The translations under genes and the position numbers were made by a program. This document shows positions 41,015-50,855 of a stretch of DNA of 64,000 bases, piece by piece. The notes below the pieces were generated by a model. That model saw nothing but the letters and a program-made list of their open reading frames with translations. It searched no databases and was not told the DNA's origin. Within the stretch, counting starts at the first letter, position 1. Every line of letters begins with the position of its first letter. The stretch spans positions 310,001-374,000 of the forward strand of contig NZ_CP040748.1 in the NCBI RefSeq assembly GCF_006007965.1, given 5' to 3'. The stretch comes from Nocardioides jishulii. Lineage in GTDB: Bacteria; Actinomycetota; Actinomycetes; Propionibacteriales; Nocardioidaceae.

Positions 41015-42811
41015 TCAGCGACCGAGCAGCGTCCGCACCTTCTCCGCACCCAGCGCCACGACCAGCGTCGGCAGGCGCGGACCACGGTCCGCGTCGACCA
41101 GCAGGTTGTAGAGGAGCTTGAAGAAGGTCTTCTGGTCGGCCTTCACCTCGTCGGTCGGGGCGGCGTCGACGGCGAGCCCGTGGGCCAGCTTCGGTACGCC
41201 GTAGACCACCGTGGTGACCTCGTCCTGGGTGAGCTCGGCCGGCAGGTTGTCGACCAGCAGGTCGAGCCAGCGCTGCTCGTCGGCCGACAGCGACGCGAGT
41301 CGCTCGGTGTCGGGGGTCTCGCGCACGGTCGTACGCTCTTCCGCCGGCACGAACTCGGCTGTCCACTGCATCGCCTTGGCCAGACGCGGCTGGAGGTCGC
41401 CGACGGAGTCGTGCGGGAAGCCGACCGACGAGATGACCTGGCTGATCAGCTCGGCCGAACCGGCGGTCACGTCGGCGACCGACGACAGCGTGCGGAAGGG
41501 CACCTGCACCGCGCTGACGGGCAGCGGACCACTGGCGGTCGCGGCAGCGCGCTCGTGGGCCAGCACGGCGACGTCGCGCTTGGCGGGGTCGGCGGCCTTC
41601 TTGGTCAGGGCGTCCCACTCGTCGTAGAGCCGCACGACCTCGGGGCCGAAGTCGATGCTGAAGGTCTGCTTGGGCGCGCGGCGCACGTACAGCCAGCGCA
41701 GGATCGACGGCTCGAGGATCTTCAGCGCGTCGGCGGCGGTCGGCACGCCACCGGCGGACGACGACATCTTCTGCATGCCGGCGAAGCCGACGAAGCCGTA
41801 GGCGACGAACGACGGCGCCCGGCCGCCGAAGACCTTCACGACGTCCTTGCCGACGGTGTAGGACGACCCGGGAGTCGCGTGGTCGGCGCCACCGGGCTCG
41901 AAGTCGACGCCCTCGTAGGTCCAGCGCATCGGCCAGTCGACCTTCCAGACCAGCTTGCCCTCGTCCTGGGTGGCGACGTTGGTGACGCCCTCGTACGCGC
42001 AGGCAGTGCAGGCGTAGGACAGGTCGGTGGTCTCGTCGTCGTAGGAGAGGAGCGTCGTGGTGTCGCGGCCACAGCTGCGGCAGTAGGGCTTGTAGGGGAA
42101 GCGGCTCAGGTCCTCGGTGCCCACGGGGCCGGGGACGGCCTCGACCGCGTCCTGCTCCATCGTCGACTCTGTCGACTCAGCCGCCTCGACGCCCTCCTCG
42201 GACGCTGCCGGGGCAGCCTTGGTGCGATAGCGGGCGAGCACCGACTCGATGCCGTGCCGCTCGCGGATCGCCAGCAGGATCTGGTCGCGGTAGGCGCCCG
42301 AGCGGTACATCTCGGTCTGGGAGATCTCCTCCATCTCGACCCCGAGCTCGGCGAGCGCGGCGCGCAACGGCGCCTTGAAGTGCTCGGCCCACGAGGTGTG
42401 GCAGTCCCACGGGTCCGGCACGGCGCTCAGCGGGCGCCCGATGTGTTCGGCCCACGAGGGGTCGACCCCGGCCGGCACCTTGCGGAAGCGGTCGTAGTCG
42501 TCCCAGCTGTGCAGGTGACGCGTCTTCACCCCGCGACGACGCAGCTCGTCGGCGACGAAGTGCACGGTGAGGAACTCGCGCAGGTTGCCCAGGTGCACGG
42601 GGCCGGAGGGGGAGGCACCGGACGCGCAGGTGACCAGCTCGCGGCCGTCGGCGTGGCGCACCGCCTCGTCGGCGGCCCGGGTCACCCAGTCGGTCGGCGG
42701 CTGGTCGCCACGGCCCTTGCCGCGTCCACGGCCCTTGCCCTGCTTCTCACCCGCCTGCTCGGCCGGAGGCCGCGCGTCGGGGGTGGGCTGGGGCTGGACG
42801 TCGGAAGACAC
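41015..42811 (-). CDS. lysS: Lysyl-tRNA synthetase, class I (archaeal type)
   Basis: 598 residues from GTG 42811, with AGGAG 8-9 nt upstream. Class I signatures: HIGH-like PVHLGN (His73) and KMSSS at 348-352. Two Cys pairs (244/247 and 268/271) look like a zinc ribbon. It charges tRNA-Lys with lysine. The first ~40 residues are a Lys/Arg/Gly-rich extension, and an acidic Ala/Glu/Ser-rich insert sits at about 198-236, just before the zinc ribbon. Most bacteria use an unrelated class II enzyme; class I is found in archaea and some bacteria, including actinobacteria. Confidence 0.93.
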   Translation of the reverse strand: MSSDVQPQPTPDARPPAEQAGEKQGKGRGRGKGRGDQPPTDWVTRAADEAVRHADGRELVTCASGASPSGPVHLGNLREFLTVHFVADELRRRGVKTRHLHSWDDYDRFRKVPAGVDPSWAEHIGRPLSAVPDPWDCHTSWAEHFKAPLRAALAELGVEMEEISQTEMYRSGAYRDQILLAIRERHGIESVLARYRTKAAPAASEEGVEAAESTESTMEQDAVEAVPGPVGTEDLSRFPYKPYCRSCGRDTTTLLSYDDETTDLSYACTACAYEGVTNVATQDEGKLVWKVDWPMRWTYEGVDFEPGGADHATPGSSYTVGKDVVKVFGGRAPSFVAYGFVGFAGMQKMSSSAGGVPTAADALKILEPSILRWLYVRRAPKQTFSIDFGPEVVRLYDEWDALTKKAADPAKRDVAVLAHERAAATASGPLPVSAVQVPFRTLSSVADVTAGSAELISQVISSVGFPHDSVGDLQPRLAKAMQWTAEFVPAEERTTVRETPDTERLASLSADEQRWLDLLVDNLPAELTQDEVTTVVYGVPKLAHGLAVDAAPTDEVKADQKTFFKLLYNLLVDADRGPRLPTLVVALGAEKVRTLLGR

Positions 42812-42849
42812 GGCCGTACTCCTGGGGTCAGAGGGTTGCTGCGCGTCGA

Positions 42850-42855
42850 ACGCTA
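42850..42855 (-). promoter_or_regulatory. Candidate -10 box of lysS
   Basis: On the minus strand this reads TAGCGT, 38 bp upstream of the lysS GTG. The spacing allows a leader that contains the AGGAG ribosome binding site. No clear -35 was found. Confidence 0.45.
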
Positions 42856-42984
42856 CCCGCCGGGGGGCGCAACTGCCGCAGGAGATCTCAGTGATGCCGT
42901 TGCGAGCCGTGCCCGACGACCCGGTGGCGAGGGATGCATGCCCTGCATGGCCGAAGAGGACCGAAAGCCCGGAGAAAGAGATGT

Positions 42985-43020
42985 GGCCGCAGGAACATCC
43001 CCCCACGGTGTCCTGCGGCC
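42985..43020. repeat. Perfect 10-bp inverted repeat with C6 in the loop
   Basis: GGCCGCAGGA (42985-42994) and TCCTGCGGCC (43011-43020) are perfect complements around a 16-base loop with six consecutive C. Flanking GATGT and ACATC extend the stem after one unpaired A. A second GCCGCAGGA at 42875-42883 could pair with the same right arm. No gene ends here, so it is not a normal terminator. Confidence 0.6.
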
Positions 43021-43110
43021 AACATCGATGTGACGGCGGGACCCCCAGGTTCCATGCCGCTGGGCAGAATCATGCCACGTCTCGGCGACGCCGCCAGAGA
43101 GAAGTTGCCA

Positions 43111-43128
43111 GTGGCACTAACATGCCAC
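43111..43128. promoter_or_regulatory. Candidate operator over the -10 box of the HTH gene
   Basis: GTGGCA-N6-TGCCAC is a perfect 6-bp inverted repeat. The -10-like TAACAT (43118-43123) lies in its centre, 6 nt before the ATG. TTGCCA directly upstream (43105) and TGCCAC at 43073 repeat the half-site. The position fits autoregulation by the product of the gene. Confidence 0.5.
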
Positions 43129-43129
43129 C

Positions 43130-44101
43130 ATGCCCCAGGACCTTTTCGGCACCTCCCTCGGCCTCACTCCCCACGTCGAGCGTTTCTACCGCGAGGTCAT
43201 GGGGGCCGACGGTTCGCGCGTGGAGCAGGCGGCAGCCGCACTCCTGATGCCCGTCGAGCGCTTCCTGGAGGAGCTCCAGCCCTTGGTCGACCTGGGTGTG
43301 AGCAACGTCACCGACGGCGTCCTCACTGTTCTGCCGCCACGCCAGGCCGTCGGCGTCTACCTCGAGCGTCATGCGGAAGCCATGGTCGAGTCGGCCAAGG
43401 TCATCGCCCGTGCCTCGAGCGCGGTGCGCTACCTGGACCCTGCGCCTGCCCGGACGACCGTGGGGAGCGAGACCCTCAACGCCGAGGTGGTCCACGGTGC
43501 CGCGCCGGTGCAGCTCATGGAGACCTGGGTCGCCGAGAGTGCGGGTGAGGTGATGCTCCTGCGTCCCGACCAGTGGCGCCTGCCCAGCGAGTCGAGGATG
43601 GCCGCCGCATCAGGTCGCGCTTCCGCCCAGGGACGCCGGGTGCGGGCGATCTACCCGGTGCGCGCCCTGCACCAGGCGCGGTCGACCCTGATGGACCGTC
43701 ACGCGTCGGGCGAGGAGGTCCGCCTCCTGCCGGAGGTGCCGAGTCGCATGGCGATCGTGGGCGACGACCGGGCACTCATCCCCGAGCACCCGGGGTTGAC
43801 CAACGTACGTGCGGTCGTGCTGCGCGACGCCGGCATCGTCGCGCCCCTGCGGCTCTACTTCGAGGAGCTGTGGAAGCAGGCCGTGGCGTTGCCGGTCTTC
43901 GACGCCCACGACGTACGCCAGGACGCCCGACGCCTGCTGCTCTCCGAGATGGCCGACGGGGCCCGCGACGAGCAGATCGCCCGCACGCTCGGCATCGGGT
44001 TGCGGACCGTGCGGCGGCGCATCGCCACCCTGATGCTCGAGCTCGGCGCCGAGACCCGCTTCCAGGCCGGCGTCGAGGCCGTACGTCGCGGCTGGGTCTG
44101 A
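43130..44101 (+). CDS. HTH transcriptional regulator (LuxR-type C-terminus)
   Basis: 323 residues. An N-terminal winged-helix-like part (about 10-60) is followed by a phospholipase D-like middle region typical of TrmB-like proteins (about 115-240). The C-terminal LuxR-like HTH reads EMADGARDEQIARTLGIGLRTVRRRIATLM. Such proteins are common in actinobacteria, and some sit beside lanthipeptide clusters, but none is visible here. TAACAT 6 nt before the ATG makes a leaderless start likely. Confidence 0.82.
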   Translation: MPQDLFGTSLGLTPHVERFYREVMGADGSRVEQAAAALLMPVERFLEELQPLVDLGVSNVTDGVLTVLPPRQAVGVYLERHAEAMVESAKVIARASSAVRYLDPAPARTTVGSETLNAEVVHGAAPVQLMETWVAESAGEVMLLRPDQWRLPSESRMAAASGRASAQGRRVRAIYPVRALHQARSTLMDRHASGEEVRLLPEVPSRMAIVGDDRALIPEHPGLTNVRAVVLRDAGIVAPLRLYFEELWKQAVALPVFDAHDVRQDARRLLLSEMADGARDEQIARTLGIGLRTVRRRIATLMLELGAETRFQAGVEAVRRGWV

Positions 44102-44111
44102 GGCGGCCGAC

Positions 44112-45014
44112 TCAGGGCAGCAGCATCCGGAACGCGCCGCGCTCCACGCGCCAGGTCCGCTCGGTGTGCGGCCCGCTCAGCTCGCCGTCGGCGGAGGTCC
44201 AGAACTTCTCGCCGGTGATCCGCACGGTCGTGCCGTGGAGGGCGGTCACGTCGTCGCGGTCCTGGTGGTCGCCGCGCGCGATCGCCGCGGCGTACGCCCA
44301 CCGGGCCAGCGGCCCGTTGGCCGTCGACACCATGACGTCGATGCGTCCGTCGCTCACGTCCGCGTCGGGGGTGAGCTCCGCGCCGCCGCCCACCGAGGCG
44401 CCGTTGCCGAGGGCCACCATGAGGACCTCCTCGTCGGCGACCTCCTCGCCGTCGACCTCGATGCGGACCCTCACGGGCTCGGAGGCGGCGGCCTGCAGGG
44501 CGCCGATCGGGTAGCCCAGCTTGCCGAGGTTGAGCTTGCCGACCCCGGCCGAGCCGAGCTTCTCCTTCCAGTCCGCGCCGAAGCGCGCGGCCTGTGCGCC
44601 AGCCCCGAGGTGGACGTGGTTGACGACGACGGTCCCGTCGTCGGCGACGACCAGGTCGACGGGGCGGACGGTGCCCTTCATGAGCGCGCGGGCGGCCTCG
44701 TCGGCGACCAGCGGCAGGCCGACGGTGCGGGCGAAGTCGTTGCCGGTGCCGAGGGGGAGCAGGGCAAGGGTGTTGTCGGCCAGCTCCCCGCGGGTGTGGA
44801 GCGTCTGCACGACGGCGTGCAGGCTGCCGTCGCCGCCGGCGACCACGACCGTACGACCGTCCGCACCGGCAAGGGCGTCGTCGAGGTCGTCGAGGGAGGC
44901 CGTGGCGACGACTTCGACCGCGTAGGCGCTGCGCAGCACCGAGAGCGGAGCCTCGAGGTTCTCCTCGTCAGCTGTCCCGGCGCCCGAGTTGGTGATGACC
45001 AGCAGTCGCTCCAT
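44112..45014 (-). CDS. Diacylglycerol/lipid kinase family protein
   Basis: 300 residues from ATG 45014. Diacylglycerol-kinase catalytic domain: nucleotide-binding VVVAGGDGSLHAVV and the LLPLGTGNDFARTVGLP motif. A C-terminal domain with VALGNGASVGGGAELTPDADVSDGRIDV completes the YegS/DgkB-like fold. It phosphorylates a lipid such as diacylglycerol or a sphingoid-like substrate, exact one unknown. TACGGT 6 nt upstream points to a leaderless start. Confidence 0.88.
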   Translation of the reverse strand: MERLLVITNSGAGTADEENLEAPLSVLRSAYAVEVVATASLDDLDDALAGADGRTVVVAGGDGSLHAVVQTLHTRGELADNTLALLPLGTGNDFARTVGLPLVADEAARALMKGTVRPVDLVVADDGTVVVNHVHLGAGAQAARFGADWKEKLGSAGVGKLNLGKLGYPIGALQAAASEPVRVRIEVDGEEVADEEVLMVALGNGASVGGGAELTPDADVSDGRIDVMVSTANGPLARWAYAAAIARGDHQDRDDVTALHGTTVRITGEKFWTSADGELSGPHTERTWRVERGAFRMLLP

Positions 45015-45042
45015 GGCCAGACCGTAGCCCACCCGGCTTTGG

Positions 45043-46401
<1,359 letters not shown>

Positions 46402-46440
46402 CCCCGACAGGGCTGCGCCGGGTCGGGCCGGGAGCCTGGC

Positions 46441-47061
46441 TCAGGGGCGTTGCTGGACGGCGTGGATCAGGTCGCTGCCCAGCTCGACCAGCTCCTGGCG
46501 GCTCAAGGTCACCGCCCCGGTCAGCCAGGAGGCGAGCACCTCGGCGAAACCGGCGGCGAAGAGCAGTCCGTTGAGCCGGGTGCGCTGCGCGGGCCAGGCA
46601 GCACCGCCGAAGATGTGCTGCGCCTGGTCGCCCACCAGGTCTGCGAAGTCGGCGAGCGCCTGACGCCGGCGCGCCCGCAGGGCGGCGTTGCCCGTCGACT
46701 CCACGACCGCCACCCGCCCCTTCGTCGGGGCGTCACCGAAGAGATCCACCACCGCAGTGATGGCAGCCGTGACCTGCGCCCGGGGGTCCGGGGCGCTGGC
46801 GGCGATCGCGGCCAGGGCGACGTCGGTGATCTCGGAGGCGACCGCGTCGAGCGCGGCCACCATGGCCTCGTCACGGTGGGCGAAGGACTCGTAGAAGTAG
46901 CGTTCGGTGAGCCCTGCTTCGGCGCAGATCGCGGTCATCGTCGTGCCGGACTCACCCTCGCGGGCCAGCAGCTCGACCGTCGCGGCCACCAGCTGGGCGC
47001 GTCGCGTGGCGGCGCGCTCGGTCGCTGACCTGCCCCCGTAGCTGCGCTCGGCTCCGCTCAC
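46441..47061 (-). CDS. TetR family transcriptional regulator
   Basis: 206 residues from GTG 47061, with AGGATG upstream. N-terminal TetR HTH (RAQLVAATVELLAREGESGTT, ICAEAGLTERYFYESFAHRDE) and a helical ligand-binding C-terminal domain. It diverges from an SDR oxidoreductase gene with 131 bp between them, where a perfect 8-bp inverted repeat lies, so it probably represses the SDR gene and perhaps itself. Ligand unknown. Confidence 0.88.
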   Translation of the reverse strand: MSGAERSYGGRSATERAATRRAQLVAATVELLAREGESGTTMTAICAEAGLTERYFYESFAHRDEAMVAALDAVASEITDVALAAIAASAPDPRAQVTAAITAVVDLFGDAPTKGRVAVVESTGNAALRARRRQALADFADLVGDQAQHIFGGAAWPAQRTRLNGLLFAAGFAEVLASWLTGAVTLSRQELVELGSDLIHAVQQRP

Positions 47062-47152
47062 GTGCTCATCCTGCCGGACTTCGTGCGCCCCCAAACCCCT
47101 GGCGTCGTGGGCCGTGGACCGACGGTTGACAGTGATCCAGGTCACCCCGAAA

Positions 47153-47172
47153 CTGACAGGATTCCCTGTCAG
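47153..47172. promoter_or_regulatory. Probable TetR operator
   Basis: CTGACAGG-ATTC-CCTGTCAG is a perfect inverted repeat with a 4-bp spacer, 20 bp before the SDR ATG, in the divergent intergenic region with the TetR gene. A possible -35 TTGACA lies upstream at 47126-47131. Confidence 0.72.
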
Positions 47173-47192
47173 ATGACCTCGAGGAGCCCCGC

Positions 47193-48029
47193 ATGAGTCG
47201 TTCCACCACACCCGGACGGGGCACCCGCTTCCTCGAGGGGCGCGTCGTCGCGATCACCGGCGGAGCCCGCGGCATCGGCGCCGAGACCGCCCGCCTGGCC
47301 CGCGACGCGGGCGCCGACGTCGTCATCGGCGACCGCGACGTCGCCCACCTCGAGCAGGCGGCCCAGGAGCTCGGGGTGCGCTGGCACCCGCTCGACGTCA
47401 CCTCCCCCGAGGACTGGACCGGCTTCGTGAGCGCCGCCGGGGAGGTCGACGTGCTGGTGAACAACGCCGGGATCATGCCGGTGGGGGAGTTCCTCGCCGA
47501 GGACCCGCGGGTGACCCGGCAGATCTTCGAGGTCAACACCTTCGGCGTCATCCACGGCACCCGTGCCGTGGCGCCGGGGATGGTCGCCCGGGGCCGTGGG
47601 CACGTCGTCAACATCGCCTCGGCCGTGGGCCGGGTGGCCCTGCCCAACGGGGCCTCGTACTCGGCCTCCAAGCACGCCGTCGTCGGCTTCACCGAGGCGA
47701 TGCGCGCCGAGCTCGCGCCCGCCGGGGTGGAGGTCTCCATGGTCCTGCCCGTGATCGTCAACACCGCCCTGGGCGCGGGGGTGGCGCGCACGCGTGGGGT
47801 CCCGACGCTCGACCCGGAGCAGGTCGCCGACGTCGTCGTCGACGTGATGCGGCGTCCCGTCCCCGAGGCCTGGGCACCCCGGTGGGGCCAGCCGGTCACC
47901 AAGATCTCCCAGGCGCTGCCGCGACGGTTCCAGGACGTCGCTCGCCGGCTGATGGGAGCCGACGACGTGCTCACCCACGCCGACGCGGGCGTACGCGCGT
48001 CCTACGAGGCGGAGGCGCGTCAGGGTTGA
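47193..48029 (+). CDS. Short-chain dehydrogenase/reductase
   Basis: 278 residues. Classical SDR: cofactor motif TGGARGIG (22-29), NNAG (90-93), Ser143, and catalytic Tyr156-x3-Lys160 in YSASK. Asp48 after the second strand (VVIGDRD) points to NAD rather than NADP, tentatively. Substrate unknown. The TetR-type repressor encoded divergently and the palindrome in front of this gene suggest substrate-induced expression. Confidence 0.88.
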   Translation: MSRSTTPGRGTRFLEGRVVAITGGARGIGAETARLARDAGADVVIGDRDVAHLEQAAQELGVRWHPLDVTSPEDWTGFVSAAGEVDVLVNNAGIMPVGEFLAEDPRVTRQIFEVNTFGVIHGTRAVAPGMVARGRGHVVNIASAVGRVALPNGASYSASKHAVVGFTEAMRAELAPAGVEVSMVLPVIVNTALGAGVARTRGVPTLDPEQVADVVVDVMRRPVPEAWAPRWGQPVTKISQALPRRFQDVARRLMGADDVLTHADAGVRASYEAEARQG

Positions 48030-48112
48030 GCGGCGTCTCGCCATGCACGGTCGCTGTCGCCGTCGACGTCCCACCCGGCTCGGGTGCGGGTGGGAGGGTC
48101 GGCGCGGACGCC

Positions 48113-48118
48113 TAGAAT
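48113..48118 (+). promoter_or_regulatory. -10 box of purD-purB
   Basis: TAGAAT lies 8 nt before the purD GTG, so the transcript starts at or next to the start codon. Confidence 0.65.
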
Positions 48119-48126
48119 CACCCCAC

Positions 48127-49407
48127 GTGAAGACCCTCGTGATCGGTACCGGTGGCCGTGAGCACGCCCTCGCCCTGGCTCTCTCCCGTGATCCGGGGGT
48201 CACGGAGGTGCACGCCGCGCCGGGCAACCCCGGCATCGGGGCCTTCGCCACGCTCCACCCCGTCGACCTCATGGACGGTGCCGCCGTCGCCGCGCTCGCG
48301 AAGGAGGTCGGCGCTGACCTGGTCGTCGTCGGCCCCGAGGCGCCGCTGGTCGCCGGGGTCGCCGACGCCGTCCGCGCCGCCGGGGTCGCGGTGTTCGGGC
48401 CGTCGGCCGCCGCCGCACAGCTCGAGGGGTCCAAGGCCTTCTCCAAGGAGGTCATGGCCGCCGCGGGCGTGCCGACCGCCGGCTCGCGCACCTGCACCAC
48501 CGCCGCCGAGTACGCCGCCGCGCTCGACGCCTTCGGTGCCCCGTACGTCGTCAAGGACGACGCGCTCGCCGCCGGCAAGGGCGTCGTGGTCACCCTCGAC
48601 CGTGCGGAGGCGCTCGCCCACGCCGAGGCCTGCGGCCGGGTGGTGATCGAGGAGTTCCTCGACGGCCCGGAGGTCTCCCTCTTCGCGGTCTGCGACGGCG
48701 CAGGGGCCTACGCGCTGCAGCCGGCGCAGGACTTCAAGCGGATCTTCGACGGCGGCCAGGGGCCGAACACCGGCGGGATGGGGTCGTACTCGCCGCTGCC
48801 GTGGGCGCCGGCCGACCTCGCCGAGGCCGTGCTCGCGACCGTCGTGCAGCCGACCCTGGACGAGATGATCCGCCGAGGCGCCCCCTTCGTCGGGTGCCTC
48901 TACGTCGGGCTGGCGCTCACCGAGAGTGGTCCCAGGGTCATCGAGTTCAACGTGCGCTTCGGTGACCCCGACATCCAGCCCGTGCTGGCGGTGCTCACCT
49001 CGCCGCTGGGCGAGCTGCTCGCCGCTGCGGCCACCGGGGAGCTCTCCCGGGTCGCGCCGCCCCAGTTCTCCGACGGCGCCTCCGTCACCGTGGTGCTGGC
49101 CTCGGCCGGCTACCCGGAGTCCTCGTCGAAGGGCGACGTGATCACCGGAGTCGAGGCGGCCGACGCGCTGCCCGACGTCGACGTGATCCACGCCGGCACC
49201 GCCACCGACGGCGAGGGCCGACTGGTCACCGCCGGTGGGCGCGTCCTCGCTGTCCGCGCCCTGGGCGCCGACGTCGCCGACGCCCGCGCCAGGGCCTACG
49301 CCGGCGCCGACCAGATCGCGTTCGACGGCCTCCAGCGCCGCTCGGACATCGCAGCCGAACCCCTGGGCGTCGTCGAAGGCGCCTCACTCAAGGAGTCTGA
49401 CCACTGA
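48127..49407 (+). CDS. purD: Phosphoribosylamine-glycine ligase PurD
   Basis: 426 residues from GTG 48127. ATP-grasp enzyme: GTGGREHALA at the N-terminus, VKDDALAAGKGVVV, the conserved GPNTGGMGSYSP, and VIEFNVRFGDPD. It joins glycine to phosphoribosylamine in purine synthesis. A longer in-frame start would overlap the SDR-side sequence; the TAGAAT box fixes this one. It is coupled to purB by a TGATG overlap. Confidence 0.96.
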   Translation: MKTLVIGTGGREHALALALSRDPGVTEVHAAPGNPGIGAFATLHPVDLMDGAAVAALAKEVGADLVVVGPEAPLVAGVADAVRAAGVAVFGPSAAAAQLEGSKAFSKEVMAAAGVPTAGSRTCTTAAEYAAALDAFGAPYVVKDDALAAGKGVVVTLDRAEALAHAEACGRVVIEEFLDGPEVSLFAVCDGAGAYALQPAQDFKRIFDGGQGPNTGGMGSYSPLPWAPADLAEAVLATVVQPTLDEMIRRGAPFVGCLYVGLALTESGPRVIEFNVRFGDPDIQPVLAVLTSPLGELLAAAATGELSRVAPPQFSDGASVTVVLASAGYPESSSKGDVITGVEAADALPDVDVIHAGTATDGEGRLVTAGGRVLAVRALGADVADARARAYAGADQIAFDGLQRRSDIAAEPLGVVEGASLKESDH

Positions 49408-50828
49408 TGGCACTCGTTCCCAACGTCCTGGCGACCCGTTACGCCGCCGCCGACCTCGCTGCCATCTGGTCGCCGGAGCACAAGATCGTCCTGGAGCGCC
49501 AGCTCTGGGTCGCCGTGCTCAAGGCGCAGAAGGACCTCGGCATCGACGTGCCCGACGGCGTCATCGAGGCGTACGAGGCCGTCATCGACCAGGTGGACCT
49601 CGGCTCCATCGCCGAGCGCGAGCGCATCACGCGCCACGACGTGAAGGCGCGCATCGAGGAGTTCTCCGCGCTCGCCGGTCACGAGCACATCCACAAGGGC
49701 ATGACCTCGCGCGACCTCACCGAGAACGTCGAGCAGCTCCAGCTCAAGCAGAGCCTCGAGCTGCTGCGCGACCGCGCCGTCGCCGCCCTCGCCCGTCTCG
49801 CCCGTCTTGCGACCGAGCACGAGACCACCGTGATGGCCGGCCGTTCGCACAACGTCGCTGCCCAGGCGACCACGCTGGGCAAGCGTTTCGCCACCGTGGC
49901 CGACGAGATGCTGATCGCCGTGCAGCGCATCGAGGAGCTGCTCGCGCGCTTCCCGCTGCGTGGCATCAAGGGCCCGATGGGCACTGCCCAGGACATGCTC
50001 GACCTGCTCGACGGTGACGCCGACAAGCTCGCCGAGCTCGAGCAGCGCGTCGCCGCCCACCTCGGGTTCGACCACGTGCTGACCTCGGTCGGCCAGGTCT
50101 ACCCGCGCTCGCTCGACTTCGAGGCGCTCTCGGCGGTCGTCCAGCTCGTCGCCGGCCCCTCCAACCTCGCCACCACGATCCGCCTGATGGCCGGCATCGA
50201 GCTGGTGACCGAGGGGTTCAAGGAGGGCCAGGTCGGCTCCTCGGCGATGCCGCACAAGATGAACACCCGCTCCTGCGAGCGCGTCAACGGCCTGGCGGTC
50301 ATCACCCGTGGCTACCTGTCGATGGTCGGCGAGCTGGCCGGCGACCAGTGGAACGAGGGTGACGTCTCGTGCTCCGTCGTACGCCGTGTCGCCCTGCCGG
50401 ACGCCTTCTTCGCCGCCGACGGCCTCTTCCAGACCTTCCTCACGGTGCTCGACGAGTTCGGCGCCTTCCCGGCCGTGATCCAGCGTGAGCTCGACCGCTA
50501 CCTCCCGTTCCTGGCCACCACCAAGGTGCTGATGAGTGCGGTGCGCAACGGCGTGGGCCGCGAGGTCGCCCACGAGGCGATCAAGGAGGCCGCCGTCGGC
50601 ACCGCCCTGGCGATGCGCAAGGGCCAGGTCGAGAACGACGTCTTCGCCAAGCTGGCCGCCGACGAGCGCCTGGGCCTGACCCGCGAGCAGATCGAGGCGC
50701 TGGTCGCCGAACCGATCACCTTCACCGGCGCCGCGGTCGCGCAGACCCAGGCTGTCGTACGCAAGGTCGCGGCGCTCGCGGAGAAGTACCCGGACGCGGC
50801 GGCGTACACGCCCGGCGCGATCCTGTGA
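49407..50828 (+). CDS. purB: Adenylosuccinate lyase PurB
   Basis: 473 residues. The fumarase/aspartase-superfamily signature is GSSAMPHKMN; GMTSRDLTENV and GRSHNVAAQATTLGKRF also fit PurB. It acts twice in purine synthesis: SAICAR to AICAR, and adenylosuccinate to AMP. The ATG shares one base with the purD stop. No clear terminator follows; a converging gene ends 28 bp later. Confidence 0.96.
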   Translation: MALVPNVLATRYAAADLAAIWSPEHKIVLERQLWVAVLKAQKDLGIDVPDGVIEAYEAVIDQVDLGSIAERERITRHDVKARIEEFSALAGHEHIHKGMTSRDLTENVEQLQLKQSLELLRDRAVAALARLARLATEHETTVMAGRSHNVAAQATTLGKRFATVADEMLIAVQRIEELLARFPLRGIKGPMGTAQDMLDLLDGDADKLAELEQRVAAHLGFDHVLTSVGQVYPRSLDFEALSAVVQLVAGPSNLATTIRLMAGIELVTEGFKEGQVGSSAMPHKMNTRSCERVNGLAVITRGYLSMVGELAGDQWNEGDVSCSVVRRVALPDAFFAADGLFQTFLTVLDEFGAFPAVIQRELDRYLPFLATTKVLMSAVRNGVGREVAHEAIKEAAVGTALAMRKGQVENDVFAKLAADERLGLTREQIEALVAEPITFTGAAVAQTQAVVRKVAALAEKYPDAAAYTPGAIL

Positions 50829-50855
50829 GGTTCGCACCGGCAGGTGGCGGCGTGG

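Larger units (their letters stand above)
42812..43129. other. 318-bp intergenic region between lysS and the HTH regulator
   Basis: Largest gene-free stretch. It holds the lysS promoter side (minus), a copy of GCCGCAGGA at 42875, a strong 10-bp inverted repeat at 42985-43020, and an 18-bp dyad over the -10 box of the HTH gene. A 31-codon frame (42938-43033) is open but unconvincing. Confidence 0.7.

Noticed and set aside
39056..42933. Very long plus-strand open frame across the MFS gene, DUF3151 and lysS
   Set aside because: Antisense of three well-supported genes; absence of stops is expected from GC-rich codon use.
42985..43020. 6C-type small RNA
   Set aside because: Only one hairpin with a C6 loop is present; as I recall, 6C RNA has two such hairpins. 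Left as an unexplained repeat.
42938..43033. 31-codon open frame in the 318-bp gap
   Set aside because: Weak ribosome binding site, and it runs through the inverted repeat, which explains the sequence better.
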